Assembly (NCBI GenBank): GCA_958427145.1
Contig: CAUAAZ010000007.1
Span: 18,733 to 82,732 of the forward strand
Direction: 5' to 3'
Source of the DNA: an uncultured Collinsella sp.
GTDB lineage: Bacteria > Actinomycetota > Coriobacteriia > Coriobacteriales > Coriobacteriaceae
DNA: 64,000 nt
The notes under the pieces are model-generated. The model was not told the origin of the DNA and ran no database searches. It saw nothing but the letters and a program-made list of their open reading frames with translations. Shown one piece after another: positions 37,787-46,228 of this stretch (positions are counted from its first letter, which is position 1; every line of letters starts with the position of its first letter). Both the position numbers and the translations under genes were made by a program.

Positions 37787-38755
37787 CTAGTACTGCTCGA
37801 TGCCCATGTAGCGACGAATCTCGGGGCTGTGATCGAACACCTTGCCGCGGGCGGCGCGCAGCTCGCAGCTCATGTTGTAGAAGAAGATCGGCTCCAGGAA
37901 CGAACGCACGCTGGCAGGCACTTCACCCACGCCGTACTCGAGCGCATCGAGCACCATGACTGTATCGGTGTGCGTGTTGAGGAACGCAAGAGCGCGCTCC
38001 TCCATGGGGCGGCACTCGCCCGATCCGAGCTGCACAAAGTAGAACACGCCGGGCTCGGTGGCTTCGAACGGGCCGTGGAAGTACTCGCCGGAGTGGATGT
38101 AGCAGCAGTGCTGCCACTGCATCTCCATGAGCGAGCAGATCGCCATGGCATAGGTCTGGCTAAAGTTGGGGCCGGAGCCCAGAATATAGAAGAACTTGTG
38201 CTGCTGGCAGAGCTCGGCAAAGCGGGCGCCCAGCTCGGCGTTGACCTTCTCACGGGCGGCGGGCAGCAGCGCATCCATCTGCTTGAGGCCCTCATACATG
38301 TCGGCGAGTGCCTCGTAGCCTTCCTGCTGGTCGAGCAACTCGGCGGCGATCAGAGCGCCGATGCCCTGCGGCACCTCAGCCTGCGACACACCCTCACCCC
38401 ACGGATAGACCCAGGTAGTCCACTTGCCGTTGTCGATCTTTGAGCCCTCGCAGTCGGTAAGGGCAATGACCTCGGCACCGGCGGCCAGCGCCACCTCGCA
38501 GCCGTCGACGACCTCCTGCGTGTTGCCGCTGTGGCTGCAGGCGATGACGAGCGACTTCTCGCCAAGACTCTTGGGAGCCATCAGGCAAAACTCGCGTGCC
38601 GTGTAGACCGTCGAGGTAAACGTGGTGGCCTCACGCTTGAGCAGCTCGTTGGCCGGCATGAGATCGATCATCGAACCGCCGCAAGCGATCCAAAAGACGT
38701 TCTCGATCTTGCCCTTGCGCTCGATGATTTCCTGAACCAGATCATGTGCGTTCAT
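37787..38755 (-). CDS. SIS domain phosphosugar isomerase/deglycase, FrlB/GfrF-like (1)
   Basis: The 322-residue protein has two SIS domains; the first carries the sugar-phosphate loop CSHSGNTQEV (73-82) and the second the family hallmark GEYFHGPFE. Proteins of this size and motif split sugar-amine 6-phosphates (fructoselysine or glucoselysine deglycases) or isomerise amino sugar phosphates. AAGGAGG precedes the ATG. gntR1, recQ lie upstream on the same strand. Two direct repeats of an operator-like 16-mer lie in the 140-bp leader. It is one of three paralogues in the window, each with its own regulator. Confidence 0.82.
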   Translation of the reverse strand: MNAHDLVQEIIERKGKIENVFWIACGGSMIDLMPANELLKREATTFTSTVYTAREFCLMAPKSLGEKSLVIACSHSGNTQEVVDGCEVALAAGAEVIALTDCEGSKIDNGKWTTWVYPWGEGVSQAEVPQGIGALIAAELLDQQEGYEALADMYEGLKQMDALLPAAREKVNAELGARFAELCQQHKFFYILGSGPNFSQTYAMAICSLMEMQWQHCCYIHSGEYFHGPFEATEPGVFYFVQLGSGECRPMEERALAFLNTHTDTVMVLDALEYGVGEVPASVRSFLEPIFFYNMSCELRAARGKVFDHSPEIRRYMGIEQY

Positions 38756-38812
38756 GCTGATGCTCCTCCTTGTGGGGCGGCTTTGAACGACGACAGCTCG
38801 TACCTGCTGTCG

Positions 38813-38890
38813 TTCTATGTTGTCCTATTTATAGCACGTGTAACAACGCCCGTGAAGCCATCTCAGCAAATTTGTTCTATGTTGTTCTAT
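38813..38890. promoter_or_regulatory. Two direct 16-bp repeats, possible GntR1 operators
   Basis: TTCTATGTTGTCCTAT (38813-38828) and TTCTATGTTGTTCTAT (38875-38890) differ at one base and are 62 bases apart. They lie between the gntR1 stop and the SIS1 start. Confidence 0.65.
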
Positions 38891-38899
38891 CTGTGGACG

Positions 38900-39655
38900 T
38901 TAGATGTCGAAGACGTAGCGCGAGCCCACGATCTTTTGGCGGCCGAGCAGTAGAGGGCGCCCGCCGGCGTCGGTAAAGTAGGCCTCCATATAGAAGAGCG
39001 GCTCGCCGACCGGCACCTCCAGCAGCGGGGCCGTCTGAGCATCGGCAAGCGCAATCTCCACGGTGCAAGGGTCGGACTTGAGCGGTGCGCGGCCCGAATG
39101 CTCGGCAACGAGCGCAAAGATCGAGTTATCGGCGAGGTCCTTGTCGGCAAGTGTCTGCAGATAGGGATGGTCAGCCAGCACAAAGGCGTTGTTCTCGAGC
39201 ATGACGGGCACGCCGTCTGCCGTGCGCACGCGCTCGACAACGATGAGCTCGCAGCCGGGTTCCACCCCAAAAAACGCCGCGTCCTCGCGCGTCACCGCAA
39301 CCACCGTGCGCGACACCAGGCGTGCTCCGGCCACCATGTCGTTGGCAGCGCAACCCTCGGAAAAGCTCTGAACGTCACCCTTCTGGACAATCTTGCGCTT
39401 GAGCTTGGGCGCGCACACGAACGTGCCCCTCCCCTGCTGGCGGTTGAGATACCCCGCGCGCGACAGCTCCTCGATGGCGCGGCGCACGGTGATGCGTCCC
39501 ACGCCGTAGTACTTCGCGAGCTCCATTTCGGAAGGAATGCGCGAGCCGGATGCGTACACGCCACGCGCGATCTCGCCCTTTAGGTCGTCCATAACCTGCT
39601 GGTACAGCGGCACAGCGGACACCTCAGTGCGCTCGGTTTTATCATCGGATGCCAT
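38900..39655 (-). CDS. GntR family regulator with UTRA domain (1)
   Basis: The protein of 251 residues has an N-terminal winged helix (GSRIPSEMELAKYYGVGRITVRRAIEELSR) and a C-terminal UTRA ligand domain (about 90-245), typical of HutC/FarR regulators that sense phosphosugars or related effectors. The ATG lies two bases after the recQ stop, so it is cotranscribed with recQ. It is followed by SIS1. Its DNA-binding helix closely resembles that of gntR2. Control of SIS1 is inferred from position. Confidence 0.92.
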   Translation of the reverse strand: MASDDKTERTEVSAVPLYQQVMDDLKGEIARGVYASGSRIPSEMELAKYYGVGRITVRRAIEELSRAGYLNRQQGRGTFVCAPKLKRKIVQKGDVQSFSEGCAANDMVAGARLVSRTVVAVTREDAAFFGVEPGCELIVVERVRTADGVPVMLENNAFVLADHPYLQTLADKDLADNSIFALVAEHSGRAPLKSDPCTVEIALADAQTAPLLEVPVGEPLFYMEAYFTDAGGRPLLLGRQKIVGSRYVFDI

Positions 39656-39657
39656 CG

Positions 39658-41634
39658 TTATGCTCCATTCCGTGCATGCTCGGACTCAAACTCTTCAATC
39701 GCCGCCATAAACTGCTCGCCAAAGGCGTCGGCCTTTTTCTCGCCGATGCCGTTGACCTGGATAAGCTCGTCGCGCGTCTGTGGGCGTAGGCGGCACAGGC
39801 CGCGCAGGGCCTTGTCGGAAAAGACCATGTACGGCGCCATCTCCAGCTCCGTCGAGATCTCCTTGCGGAGGGCACGCAGGCGCTCGAACAGCTCGGCATC
39901 GTCGCCAACACGCGGGCGCTGATCCAGCTCGGCCTCCTCGCGCAGCAGATCGACGGCGCGGCGGGCGCGGGCCGAGGCCTTGCGCTTGGACGCACGACGC
40001 TTAACGGTAAAGGCGAACGCCTCATCCTCGACCTCGACGGCACGCGGACCCAGCCCCACGACCGGGTACTGCCCCTGCGAGGTGGCCAGATAACCGCGGC
40101 CGCACAGCTGGCCGATGATGTCCTTGATGCGCCCGACCGATTCGCTCGACAGCTCACCGTAGCCGCGGTCCTCGTCCAGATGCATCTGGCGAATGCGCTC
40201 GGTGTTGCCTCCGTGGAGCACATCGGCGATCAGCGACTTGCCAAAGCGCATGGGACGCGTGGCCACATAGCGCACAGCGGCGCGGGCCATATCGGTAACG
40301 TCCTCGACCTCGAACTGCGTGAGGCAGTTGCTACAGTTGCCGCAGCCCTCGGCGTCGTCTGCCGTGCCGCCCGCGGCGGCTGCCGCTTGCTCGGCCGCGG
40401 CCTCGTCGCCAAAGTAGCGCAGCATGTATTCGCGCAGACAGCCGGTGGTATTGCAGTAGCCCTCCATCTGGCTGAGCAGGCGATAACGGCTCTGGAGCGC
40501 CCACGCGCGCTGCTCGTCGTCGAGCGCCTCGTCGGCCGCATCGCCGCGGTCGATCAAAAAGCGGCGCATGCGAAAATCGTTGCCATTCCACAGCAGGTGA
40601 CAGCTTGCCGGGTCGCCATCGCGACCGGCGCGGCCCGCCTCCTGGTAGTAGGCCTCGATGCTCTCGGGCACGTTGTTATGGATCACGTAGCGCACGTTAG
40701 GCTTGTCGATACCCATGCCAAAGGCGTTGGTGGCAACCATCACCTGGATATCGTCGTCGATAAAGGCGCGCTGGCTTTGACGACGGGCGTCGTTGCCCAT
40801 GCCGGCATGGTAGCGGCCAACGCGAATGCCGCTGGGGCCCAGCGCCTCGGCAAGCTCGCCCGCCAGCGCATCGACCGTCTTGCGGGTCGAGCAATACACG
40901 ATACCGCTCTCGCTCGAATGCGCGATCACATAGTCGCGCACCCAGGCAGTCTTGGCCTTGTCGCCCATCTCCTTGCAACCAAAGTAGAGATTCTTGCGAT
41001 CGAAGCCCGTCACCACCGTCGCAGGGTTTTGCAGGCCGAGCATCTGCTGAATATCCGCACGCACGCGTTCGGTCGCCGTGGCGGTAAACGCCGCCACGAT
41101 GGGGCGCTGCGGCAGGGAATCGATGAACTCACGAATCTGCAGATAGGCGGGGCGGAAATCCTGACCCCATTGGCTTACGCAGTGGGCCTCGTCAATGGCC
41201 ACGAGCGGCACGCCAATGCCGGCGGAACCCGCAGCCTCCTGCGCAAAGGCCAAAAAAAGCGGCTCGAGCAAGCGCTCGGGCGCCACGTACATAAGCTGGT
41301 AGCGGCCCTCGCGCGCCCGCTTGAGCACGGTGTTTTGCTGGGCCGGAGTAAGGCTGGAGTTGAGATAGCTGGGTCGCGCACCCGCCGCGAGCAACGCACG
41401 GGTCTGGTCCTCCATAAGCGACAGCAGCGGACTCACCACAAAGGTGATGCCGGGCAGCATGAGCGCGGGCACCTGGTAGCAAATGGACTTGCCGGCACCC
41501 GTGGGCATAACACCCAGCGCATCGCGACCGGCAAGGATCGCATCGACCATGCGGTCCTGTCCCGGGCGAAACGAGGTGTAGCCAAAATAGGCGCCGAGCG
41601 TGTCGAGCGCCATCTGCTGCATGCTATCGGTCAT
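39658..41634 (-). CDS. recQ: ATP-dependent DNA helicase RecQ
   Basis: RecQ is a 3'-5' helicase for recombinational repair. The 658 residues comprise Walker A TGAGKS (45-50), the DEAH box in AIDEAHCVSQWG, the aromatic-rich loop, the zinc-binding Cys set (CNTTGCLREY ... CGNCSNC), an RQC winged helix and a C-terminal HRDC domain. It is the first gene of a recQ-gntR1 pair. No unusual features were seen in the coding sequence. Confidence 0.96.
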   Translation of the reverse strand: MTDSMQQMALDTLGAYFGYTSFRPGQDRMVDAILAGRDALGVMPTGAGKSICYQVPALMLPGITFVVSPLLSLMEDQTRALLAAGARPSYLNSSLTPAQQNTVLKRAREGRYQLMYVAPERLLEPLFLAFAQEAAGSAGIGVPLVAIDEAHCVSQWGQDFRPAYLQIREFIDSLPQRPIVAAFTATATERVRADIQQMLGLQNPATVVTGFDRKNLYFGCKEMGDKAKTAWVRDYVIAHSSESGIVYCSTRKTVDALAGELAEALGPSGIRVGRYHAGMGNDARRQSQRAFIDDDIQVMVATNAFGMGIDKPNVRYVIHNNVPESIEAYYQEAGRAGRDGDPASCHLLWNGNDFRMRRFLIDRGDAADEALDDEQRAWALQSRYRLLSQMEGYCNTTGCLREYMLRYFGDEAAAEQAAAAAGGTADDAEGCGNCSNCLTQFEVEDVTDMARAAVRYVATRPMRFGKSLIADVLHGGNTERIRQMHLDEDRGYGELSSESVGRIKDIIGQLCGRGYLATSQGQYPVVGLGPRAVEVEDEAFAFTVKRRASKRKASARARRAVDLLREEAELDQRPRVGDDAELFERLRALRKEISTELEMAPYMVFSDKALRGLCRLRPQTRDELIQVNGIGEKKADAFGEQFMAAIEEFESEHARNGA

Positions 41635-41808
41635 GGTTTCCTAACGTCCAAGTCATCTGCCGCCGATTATACGCCGCCACGCGGACCGGTGCCGCACGGC
41701 TGTCGGCCACGGGCAACGCAATCCAAAAGGAACGAGCGTGGGATTTTTGGACACTTTCCCAACGGCTAATCTCTTGACAAGCGCGCAAACGTCGCTGGTT
41801 GAGCATAA
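41635..41808. other. Gap between recQ start and palindromic element
   Basis: This is the presumed recQ promoter region. I see no clear -10/-35 pair, gene or repeat here; together with the adjoining 149-bp element it makes a 320-bp gap. Confidence 0.5.
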
Positions 41809-41957
41809 GTCAGCGAAAACGCCCCTAAACGAGCAAGGTGACGTGAAAGAGGAGGGAAGCGTACTTTGGGTACGCGACCGACGATTGAACGTCAGATTGC
41901 CGCTTAGGGGCGTTTGCAGCGTCGAGCCGTTACGCGGTTTGGTAAAACCGCGTAACT
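41809..41957. repeat. 149-bp palindromic element, copy 2
   Basis: It has the same layout and length as 20820-20968. The outer arms read AAACGCCCCTAAACG and CGCTTAGGGGCGTTT: relative to copy 1 an A-T pair has become C-G on both arms, which keeps the stem. The central hairpin differs (GCGTAC/GTACGC). The terminal ACGCGGTTT/AAACCGCGT hairpin is unchanged. The stop codon of gntR2 begins the element on the minus strand, exactly as glmM does in copy 1. Confidence 0.87.
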
Positions 41958-42676
41958 TACATGACCATAACGTAGCGCGATCCCACGTAGTACTGCTTAC
42001 CCATCAAAACCGGCTCGTCATCGGGACCGGTAAAGCCGGCACGCAGGTTGAGCAGCGGATCGTGCGGAGCAATGCCCAGCTCGGCCGCCTGCTCGGCGTT
42101 AGCTCGAACGGCCTCGACCGTACGGTAGCCAACCGAGACAATCGGCGTTCCGCCAACACGCTCGACCTCGGCAAAAATCGACTTGTCCTCAAGATCGGCC
42201 GTCAACAGCTCACGGTAGGCGTCAAACGGCACAAAGATGTTCTCCTCAAAGATGGGCTCGCCGTCGGCCGTACGCACGCGCTTGATATGTAGCAGCAGCG
42301 CATCCTTCTGCAGGCCAAAGAACTCCATCTCGTTTTGGCGCGCCGGAACGATCTGGCGATCGATCACGTGCGCACCGGCCTTCATGCCGTTGCCGGCACA
42401 CAGCGCGGTAAACGTCTGCAGCGTCGAGGCGTGAAACTGGCGGTTGATGTGCGGCGTGGAGACAAAGGTGCCGCGGCCCTGCTGCTTAACCAGGTAACCA
42501 TCGGAGCACAGCTCCTCGACAGCGCGGCGCACCGTAATACGGCTCACCTCGTACTGCTCGGCTAGTTCAAGCTCGGACGGAATACGCTCCTTGGGTGCAT
42601 AAACACCTTTCTCGATCGCATCCTTGATTTCGTCATAAATCTGCTGGTAAAGCGGTGCATTTTTGGGCGCAGGCAT
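41957..42676 (-). CDS. GntR family regulator with UTRA domain (2)
   Basis: The 239-residue protein has a winged helix (IPSELELAEQYEVSRITVRRAVEELC) and a UTRA domain (about 85-235) and is close to gntR1. Upstream lies ACGT-N5-ACGT, a motif that also overlaps the promoter of the PTS operon and stands before the EamA gene at 49013-50095. It is therefore the best candidate regulator of the PTS and of itself. The effector is probably the phosphorylated PTS substrate. Confidence 0.92.
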   Translation of the reverse strand: MPAPKNAPLYQQIYDEIKDAIEKGVYAPKERIPSELELAEQYEVSRITVRRAVEELCSDGYLVKQQGRGTFVSTPHINRQFHASTLQTFTALCAGNGMKAGAHVIDRQIVPARQNEMEFFGLQKDALLLHIKRVRTADGEPIFEENIFVPFDAYRELLTADLEDKSIFAEVERVGGTPIVSVGYRTVEAVRANAEQAAELGIAPHDPLLNLRAGFTGPDDEPVLMGKQYYVGSRYVMVM

Positions 42677-42714
42677 ATCTGATCACTCTTATCAAAATAG
42701 CTAAATTTCTAATA

Positions 42715-42727
42715 CGTATATAACGTC
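42715..42727. promoter_or_regulatory. ACGT-N5-ACGT box upstream of gntR2
   Basis: ACGT-ATATA-ACGT lies 38 bases ahead of gntR2. It has the same half-sites and spacing as the box in the PTS promoter at 48863-48875. Confidence 0.65.
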
Positions 42728-42770
42728 TAGTTTCATGTTACCTCATATTGATAAAACGATACACCCTCCC

Positions 42771-42817
42771 TACCAAAAAGCGACAGCTTCATTTTGGTAG
42801 GTTTTATCTGGGCAAAC
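42771..42817 (-). repeat. ~50-bp dispersed hairpin repeat, copy b
   Basis: Read on the minus strand it begins GTTTGCCCAGATAAAACCTA and ends in TTTTTGGTAG. It is oriented toward gntR2, 95 bases ahead of that gene, and directly follows the YitT gene. Confidence 0.75.
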
Positions 42818-42894
42818 GAGAGCCCTCGAAAGCAACGGGGCTTTCGGGGGGCTCGTTCGGATGGGTTGCGCAGGACCGGCAAAATGCCAATACC

Positions 42895-43902
42895 CTACTT
42901 GCCGTCGTCCTGCTGCAGGCTGTCCTGTTCGCTGAGGCGCGCCTGCCTGCTGGCCATGCGTGCGGGCTTGTCGGGATCGGGAACGGCCGTGGGCATGGGC
43001 TCGTCGACATGACCGCCCCACCAGCCGCCCACAAAGTTGAGCGTGTGGAACACGTTGATCACGGCGCCGGGATCAACGTCGCACACCAACTTGATAATGT
43101 CCTGGCTCTCGTAGGTCGAAACAACGGTGTTCAGCAGGTACATCTTTTCGCGGCTGTATCCGCCGACGACCTCGGCGCAGCTAATGCCGTGCTGAAAATG
43201 GTTTACGTAGGCAGTCATGACCTCGTCTGCCTTGCGCGTCGTAATCTGCAGCGTCACGCGATCGTAGCGACGATAGAAACTGTCGATGGTCTTGGTCGAA
43301 ATAAACTGGAACACGATGGAATACGCCGCCTTGTCCCAGCCAAACATAAAGCCAAAGATCGCCAGGATAAAGCAGTTGAAACCAAAGATGACGCCCCAGA
43401 TGGTCTTGCCCGTGTGGTTGGAAACCCACAGCGCGATAAAGTCGGTGCCGCCGGTGGATGCGCCGGATTTAAGTGCGATGGCAGCGCCCAGACCCGAGAC
43501 CACGCCGCCAAAAATGATGAGCATGATCTTGTCGCCCAAAAATGGAGCGAAGTGAAAGACGTTGAGGAACAGCGACGAGAGCACGACCTGCATCATCGAG
43601 AAGATGACGAAGCGCTTGCTAATGCCGCTCCAGCATAGGAGCGCCACGGGGATGTTGAGCGCGAGCATACCGAGCGAAATGTCGATGTGAACGCCGCCCA
43701 GCGAGGTAACGCGATCGAGCAGGACCGCAACGCCGGTGAGGCCGCTCGGAAGCAGGTCGGCGGGCTGAATGAACGCCTGGATCAGGAATGTCTGGAGGAC
43801 GGCAGAAATTGTGACCGCCACGGCAGTAATGGCACGGCGGACGATGGTGAGGCGGCCGAGCATGAGCACGCGGTCCGTGAGCTGATCGATGGCGTTCGCC
43901 AC
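42895..43902 (-). CDS. YitT family membrane protein (DUF161/DUF2179)
   Basis: The protein has five to six membrane helices in the first ~215 residues (DUF161-type repeat with GLGAAIALKSGASTGGTDFIA) and a soluble C-terminal DUF2179 domain (about 225-305). The last residues form a charged tail. The family is widespread in Firmicutes and Actinobacteria; its transport role is unknown. It is monocistronic between two repeats. Confidence 0.88.
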   Translation of the reverse strand: MANAIDQLTDRVLMLGRLTIVRRAITAVAVTISAVLQTFLIQAFIQPADLLPSGLTGVAVLLDRVTSLGGVHIDISLGMLALNIPVALLCWSGISKRFVIFSMMQVVLSSLFLNVFHFAPFLGDKIMLIIFGGVVSGLGAAIALKSGASTGGTDFIALWVSNHTGKTIWGVIFGFNCFILAIFGFMFGWDKAAYSIVFQFISTKTIDSFYRRYDRVTLQITTRKADEVMTAYVNHFQHGISCAEVVGGYSREKMYLLNTVVSTYESQDIIKLVCDVDPGAVINVFHTLNFVGGWWGGHVDEPMPTAVPDPDKPARMASRQARLSEQDSLQQDDGK

Positions 43903-44041
43903 GTAGGCTCCTTTCGAAGGCAGATGTGGTTGTGGGGCATGCCCGCGATTGTAGCATGGAGCGTGCGGGGGCGCTTCAATTCAACCTCCCTCGACAACCA
44001 AAACGGGACCAGCAACCCCCACGACCAAAGGGCAAAATTCC

Positions 44042-44160
44042 AAGTGAGTAGACTTTTTACGATCTGCCGAGCACACCCAAAACCGCCACCCCTGTGACCT
44101 GCGGTTTTACAAAGGAAGATATGCATTGTGCTCGGCCTGCGCCAAAAAGTCTACTCACTT
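44042..44160. repeat. Three-level nested palindromic element
   Basis: Three helices nest: 44042-44058 with 44144-44160 (17 bp, perfect), 44066-44075 with 44127-44136 (GCCGAGCACA with its complement), and 44079-44086 with 44101-44108. The middle helix sequence recurs in the element at 9950-10076. The 355-bp gap 43903-44257 holds nothing else that I recognise. Confidence 0.8.
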
Positions 44161-44257
44161 AGTCCGAATCGAAGCCAAACGGATCAAAATCGAAACCAAA
44201 TTGAGCCAGTCCACCGCAAAAAACGTTTGAACCCGTGCTTCTCGCGGCGGATTGACA

Positions 44258-44887
44258 CTACAAAGCGGCCAAAATGTCGGTCAGATTATCAATAACGGCA
44301 TCGGCTCGCGATTGATCGAGGTTGACGCCCTCGTGCGGACGCAGTGCCAGGACGCGGGCGCCGAAACGTTTGCCAGCCTCGATCCCCAAAGGCGAATCCT
44401 CGATAACCAGGCACTCGGCAGGCTCCACCCCCAGCGCCTCCATGGCACGCAGGTAGATCTCGGGGTCGGGCTTAAACGCACTGCACTCGTGACCGCTGAT
44501 GGTGTAGTCCAGCACATCGGCGATACCGGCAATCTCTACCAGCTCGTCAATGAGCTCACGATAAGACGAGCTCGCGATGGCACACTTCACGCCGCGCTCG
44601 TGCAGTGCGCGCATCACCGGCTCCGTCTGCTCGTTGAGCAGCTCGGCATACGGAACGGGGTGGTCCGGGCTGTAGACCTGCTTGTACTCCACGCGAAGGC
44701 GCTCGCGCAGCTCAACATCGTCGGGCACCAGCGCCTCCCAAATGGCCGGCTCGTTAGACCCCGAAAGATCGGGGATCTCGTCAAAGTGGAACCCCTTCTC
44801 CTCCATAAACGCCACGCGACGACGGTTGTAGAACCACTCGGTATCGACCAGCACGCCGTCCATGTCAAACAGCACTGCTTTGATCAT
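44258..44887 (-). CDS. HAD-superfamily phosphatase/phosphomutase, beta-PGM-like
   Basis: The 209-residue protein starts MIKAVLFDMDGVLVDTE, with the nucleophile Asp and acid/base Asp of the HAD motif I, followed by a helical cap, motif II Ser (CAIASSSYRE), Lys in HECSAFKPDPEIY and motif IV VIEDSPLGIEAG. It is close to beta-phosphoglucomutase and sugar-phosphate phosphatases. GGGAGGAG stands six bases before ATG 44887. A terminator separates it from the PTS-SIS2 operon, but it may serve the same sugar pathway. Confidence 0.88.
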   Translation of the reverse strand: MIKAVLFDMDGVLVDTEWFYNRRRVAFMEEKGFHFDEIPDLSGSNEPAIWEALVPDDVELRERLRVEYKQVYSPDHPVPYAELLNEQTEPVMRALHERGVKCAIASSSYRELIDELVEIAGIADVLDYTISGHECSAFKPDPEIYLRAMEALGVEPAECLVIEDSPLGIEAGKRFGARVLALRPHEGVNLDQSRADAVIDNLTDILAAL

Positions 44888-44900
44888 ACGCATCTCCTCC

Positions 44901-44950
44901 CACCTGCCAAATAGAGACAGGTTTATTTTGGTAGGTTTTATCCTGGGTTT
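44901..44950 (-). repeat. ~50-bp dispersed hairpin repeat, copy c
   Basis: On the minus strand it contains GATAAAACCTACCAAAATAA and ends TTTGGCAGG just before the ribosome-binding site of the HAD gene. This is the same orientation and position relative to its gene as copy a. Confidence 0.8.
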
Positions 44951-44981
44951 TGCGACGCGACAGGCGTGCCCTCCCAAGAGC

Positions 44982-45013
44982 AAAAAAGGGGACGGGGCGC
45001 AAACCCCATCCCC
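44982..45013 (-). terminator. Terminator of the PTS-SIS2 operon
   Basis: GGGGATGGGG (minus strand, 45013-45004) pairs with CCCCGTCCCC (44997-44988) and is followed by TTTTTT, 34 bases after the SIS2 stop. Confidence 0.9.
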
Positions 45014-45047
45014 TCTCAATCAACCCGTAAGGTCTACTTACTTGTGA

Positions 45048-46031
45048 TTAGTAGGAAAGCTTCCACATGTAGCGACGCATGGTCAGCGGGTGCTGACGGG
45101 CCTCGGCGATCTGGTTGCCGTACTCACGCATAACGGCGAGGTGCAGCAGCGGGTTGAAGTAGGTGATGACGCTCGCGGGCACGGCGTCAGCCAGGCCGTA
45201 GTCCTTGGAGTCGATCAGAGCGACCTTGGCGCCCATGCGCTCAAGGAAGGTGAGGGCGCGGGCGTCCATCGGACGGGTGGCGCCATCGGACATGAAGAAG
45301 ACGTAGGGCTTACCCTCGGTGGAAACCTCGAACGGGCCGTGGAAGTACTCGCCGGTGTTGTAGGCGGCGGCGTCGATCCACTGCATCTCGGTGAACAGGA
45401 AGGCGGCGTGAGAATAAGCCATCTTCTCGGAGGCACCGGAAGCCATGAAGTAGATCATCTTGTCGTCCTTGAAGTCCTCGGCGAACTTCTTGGCGAGCTT
45501 CTTGCAGTGCTGAGCGGCGTTCTCGCAGAGATCGAAGATGTTGGTGAGGCCGGTGATCATGTCCTCGTAGTGGTCATAGCCCTCGGTCTGCTGAAGGATC
45601 TCGAGAGCAAGAGCAATAGCATAGCCGGGCTTCTCGCACTTGGCAGCGTAGTTGGCGTGGAAGCCGTGAACGATGACGTGGTCGGCGTCGACGGTCAGAG
45701 CGGAGCCAGCCTTGTTGGTGAGGGAGACGACCGGGCAGTTGTGCTTCTTGGCGGTCTTGTTGGCCTCGACGGTCTCGGGCGTGGAGCCACCGAGGGAGCA
45801 GGTGATCACGAAGGTGTGCTCGTTGACCCAGGAGGGCGTGTCGTAGTTGAACTCGTTAGCAGTGAAGATCTGAACGTTCAGCTTGTCCGTGTTGTTGGCC
45901 AGGAAGTACTTGGCGGGGTAAAGGTCGGACATGGAAGCGCCGCAGCCGACGAAGGCGACGCTGTGGATCTCGTGGTTGGACAGGACGTCAGCGACGATCT
46001 GCTTAGGGAGGTTAAGGTCGATCTCGTACAT
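45048..46031 (-). CDS. SIS domain phosphosugar isomerase/deglycase, FrlB/GfrF-like (2)
   Basis: This 327-residue paralogue carries the first SIS loop CSLGGSTPETV (78-88) and the second-domain hallmark GEYFHGPFE, ending MRRYMWKLSY. It is the last gene of the operon with PTS IIAB-IIC-IID, so it should act on the 6-phosphate product of that PTS, for example as a deglycase of fructoselysine- or glucoselysine-6-phosphate. ATG 46031 has AAAGGAA eight bases upstream. Two intervening hairpins (46123-46195) may set its expression level relative to IID. Confidence 0.87.
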   Translation of the reverse strand: MYEIDLNLPKQIVADVLSNHEIHSVAFVGCGASMSDLYPAKYFLANNTDKLNVQIFTANEFNYDTPSWVNEHTFVITCSLGGSTPETVEANKTAKKHNCPVVSLTNKAGSALTVDADHVIVHGFHANYAAKCEKPGYAIALALEILQQTEGYDHYEDMITGLTNIFDLCENAAQHCKKLAKKFAEDFKDDKMIYFMASGASEKMAYSHAAFLFTEMQWIDAAAYNTGEYFHGPFEVSTEGKPYVFFMSDGATRPMDARALTFLERMGAKVALIDSKDYGLADAVPASVITYFNPLLHLAVMREYGNQIAEARQHPLTMRRYMWKLSY

Positions 46032-46122
46032 CTGACACATTCCTTTCGATTTTTGCGGCGCCACATTGCCGGGCGCTCGCAGGGTTACCGTGGTTTGGAC
46101 CGAGTCGCCGGCCCGTTGAGGA

Positions 46123-46195
46123 TGTGACAAAGGGACTGCCCTTTGTCACATTTTGGGGATGGAAGCCTGCCTGGGGTATGGGATGCCAGGCAGGC
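46123..46195. other. Two hairpins between PTS IID and SIS2
   Basis: Stem 1 (46123-46134 with 46139-46150, TGTGACAAAGGG) and stem 2 (46165-46174 with 46186-46195, GCCTGCCTGG) lack T runs on the minus strand. They look like mRNA processing or stability elements inside the operon rather than terminators. Confidence 0.55.
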
Positions 46196-46228
46196 CTCCG
46201 GGGAAAGCGGTTAGGCGCTTAGTCGCGA

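Noticed and set aside
44888..45019. An upstream extension of the HAD gene
   Set aside because: The extra residues are encoded by the dispersed hairpin repeat and the terminator of the PTS operon; the ribosome-binding site supports ATG 44887.
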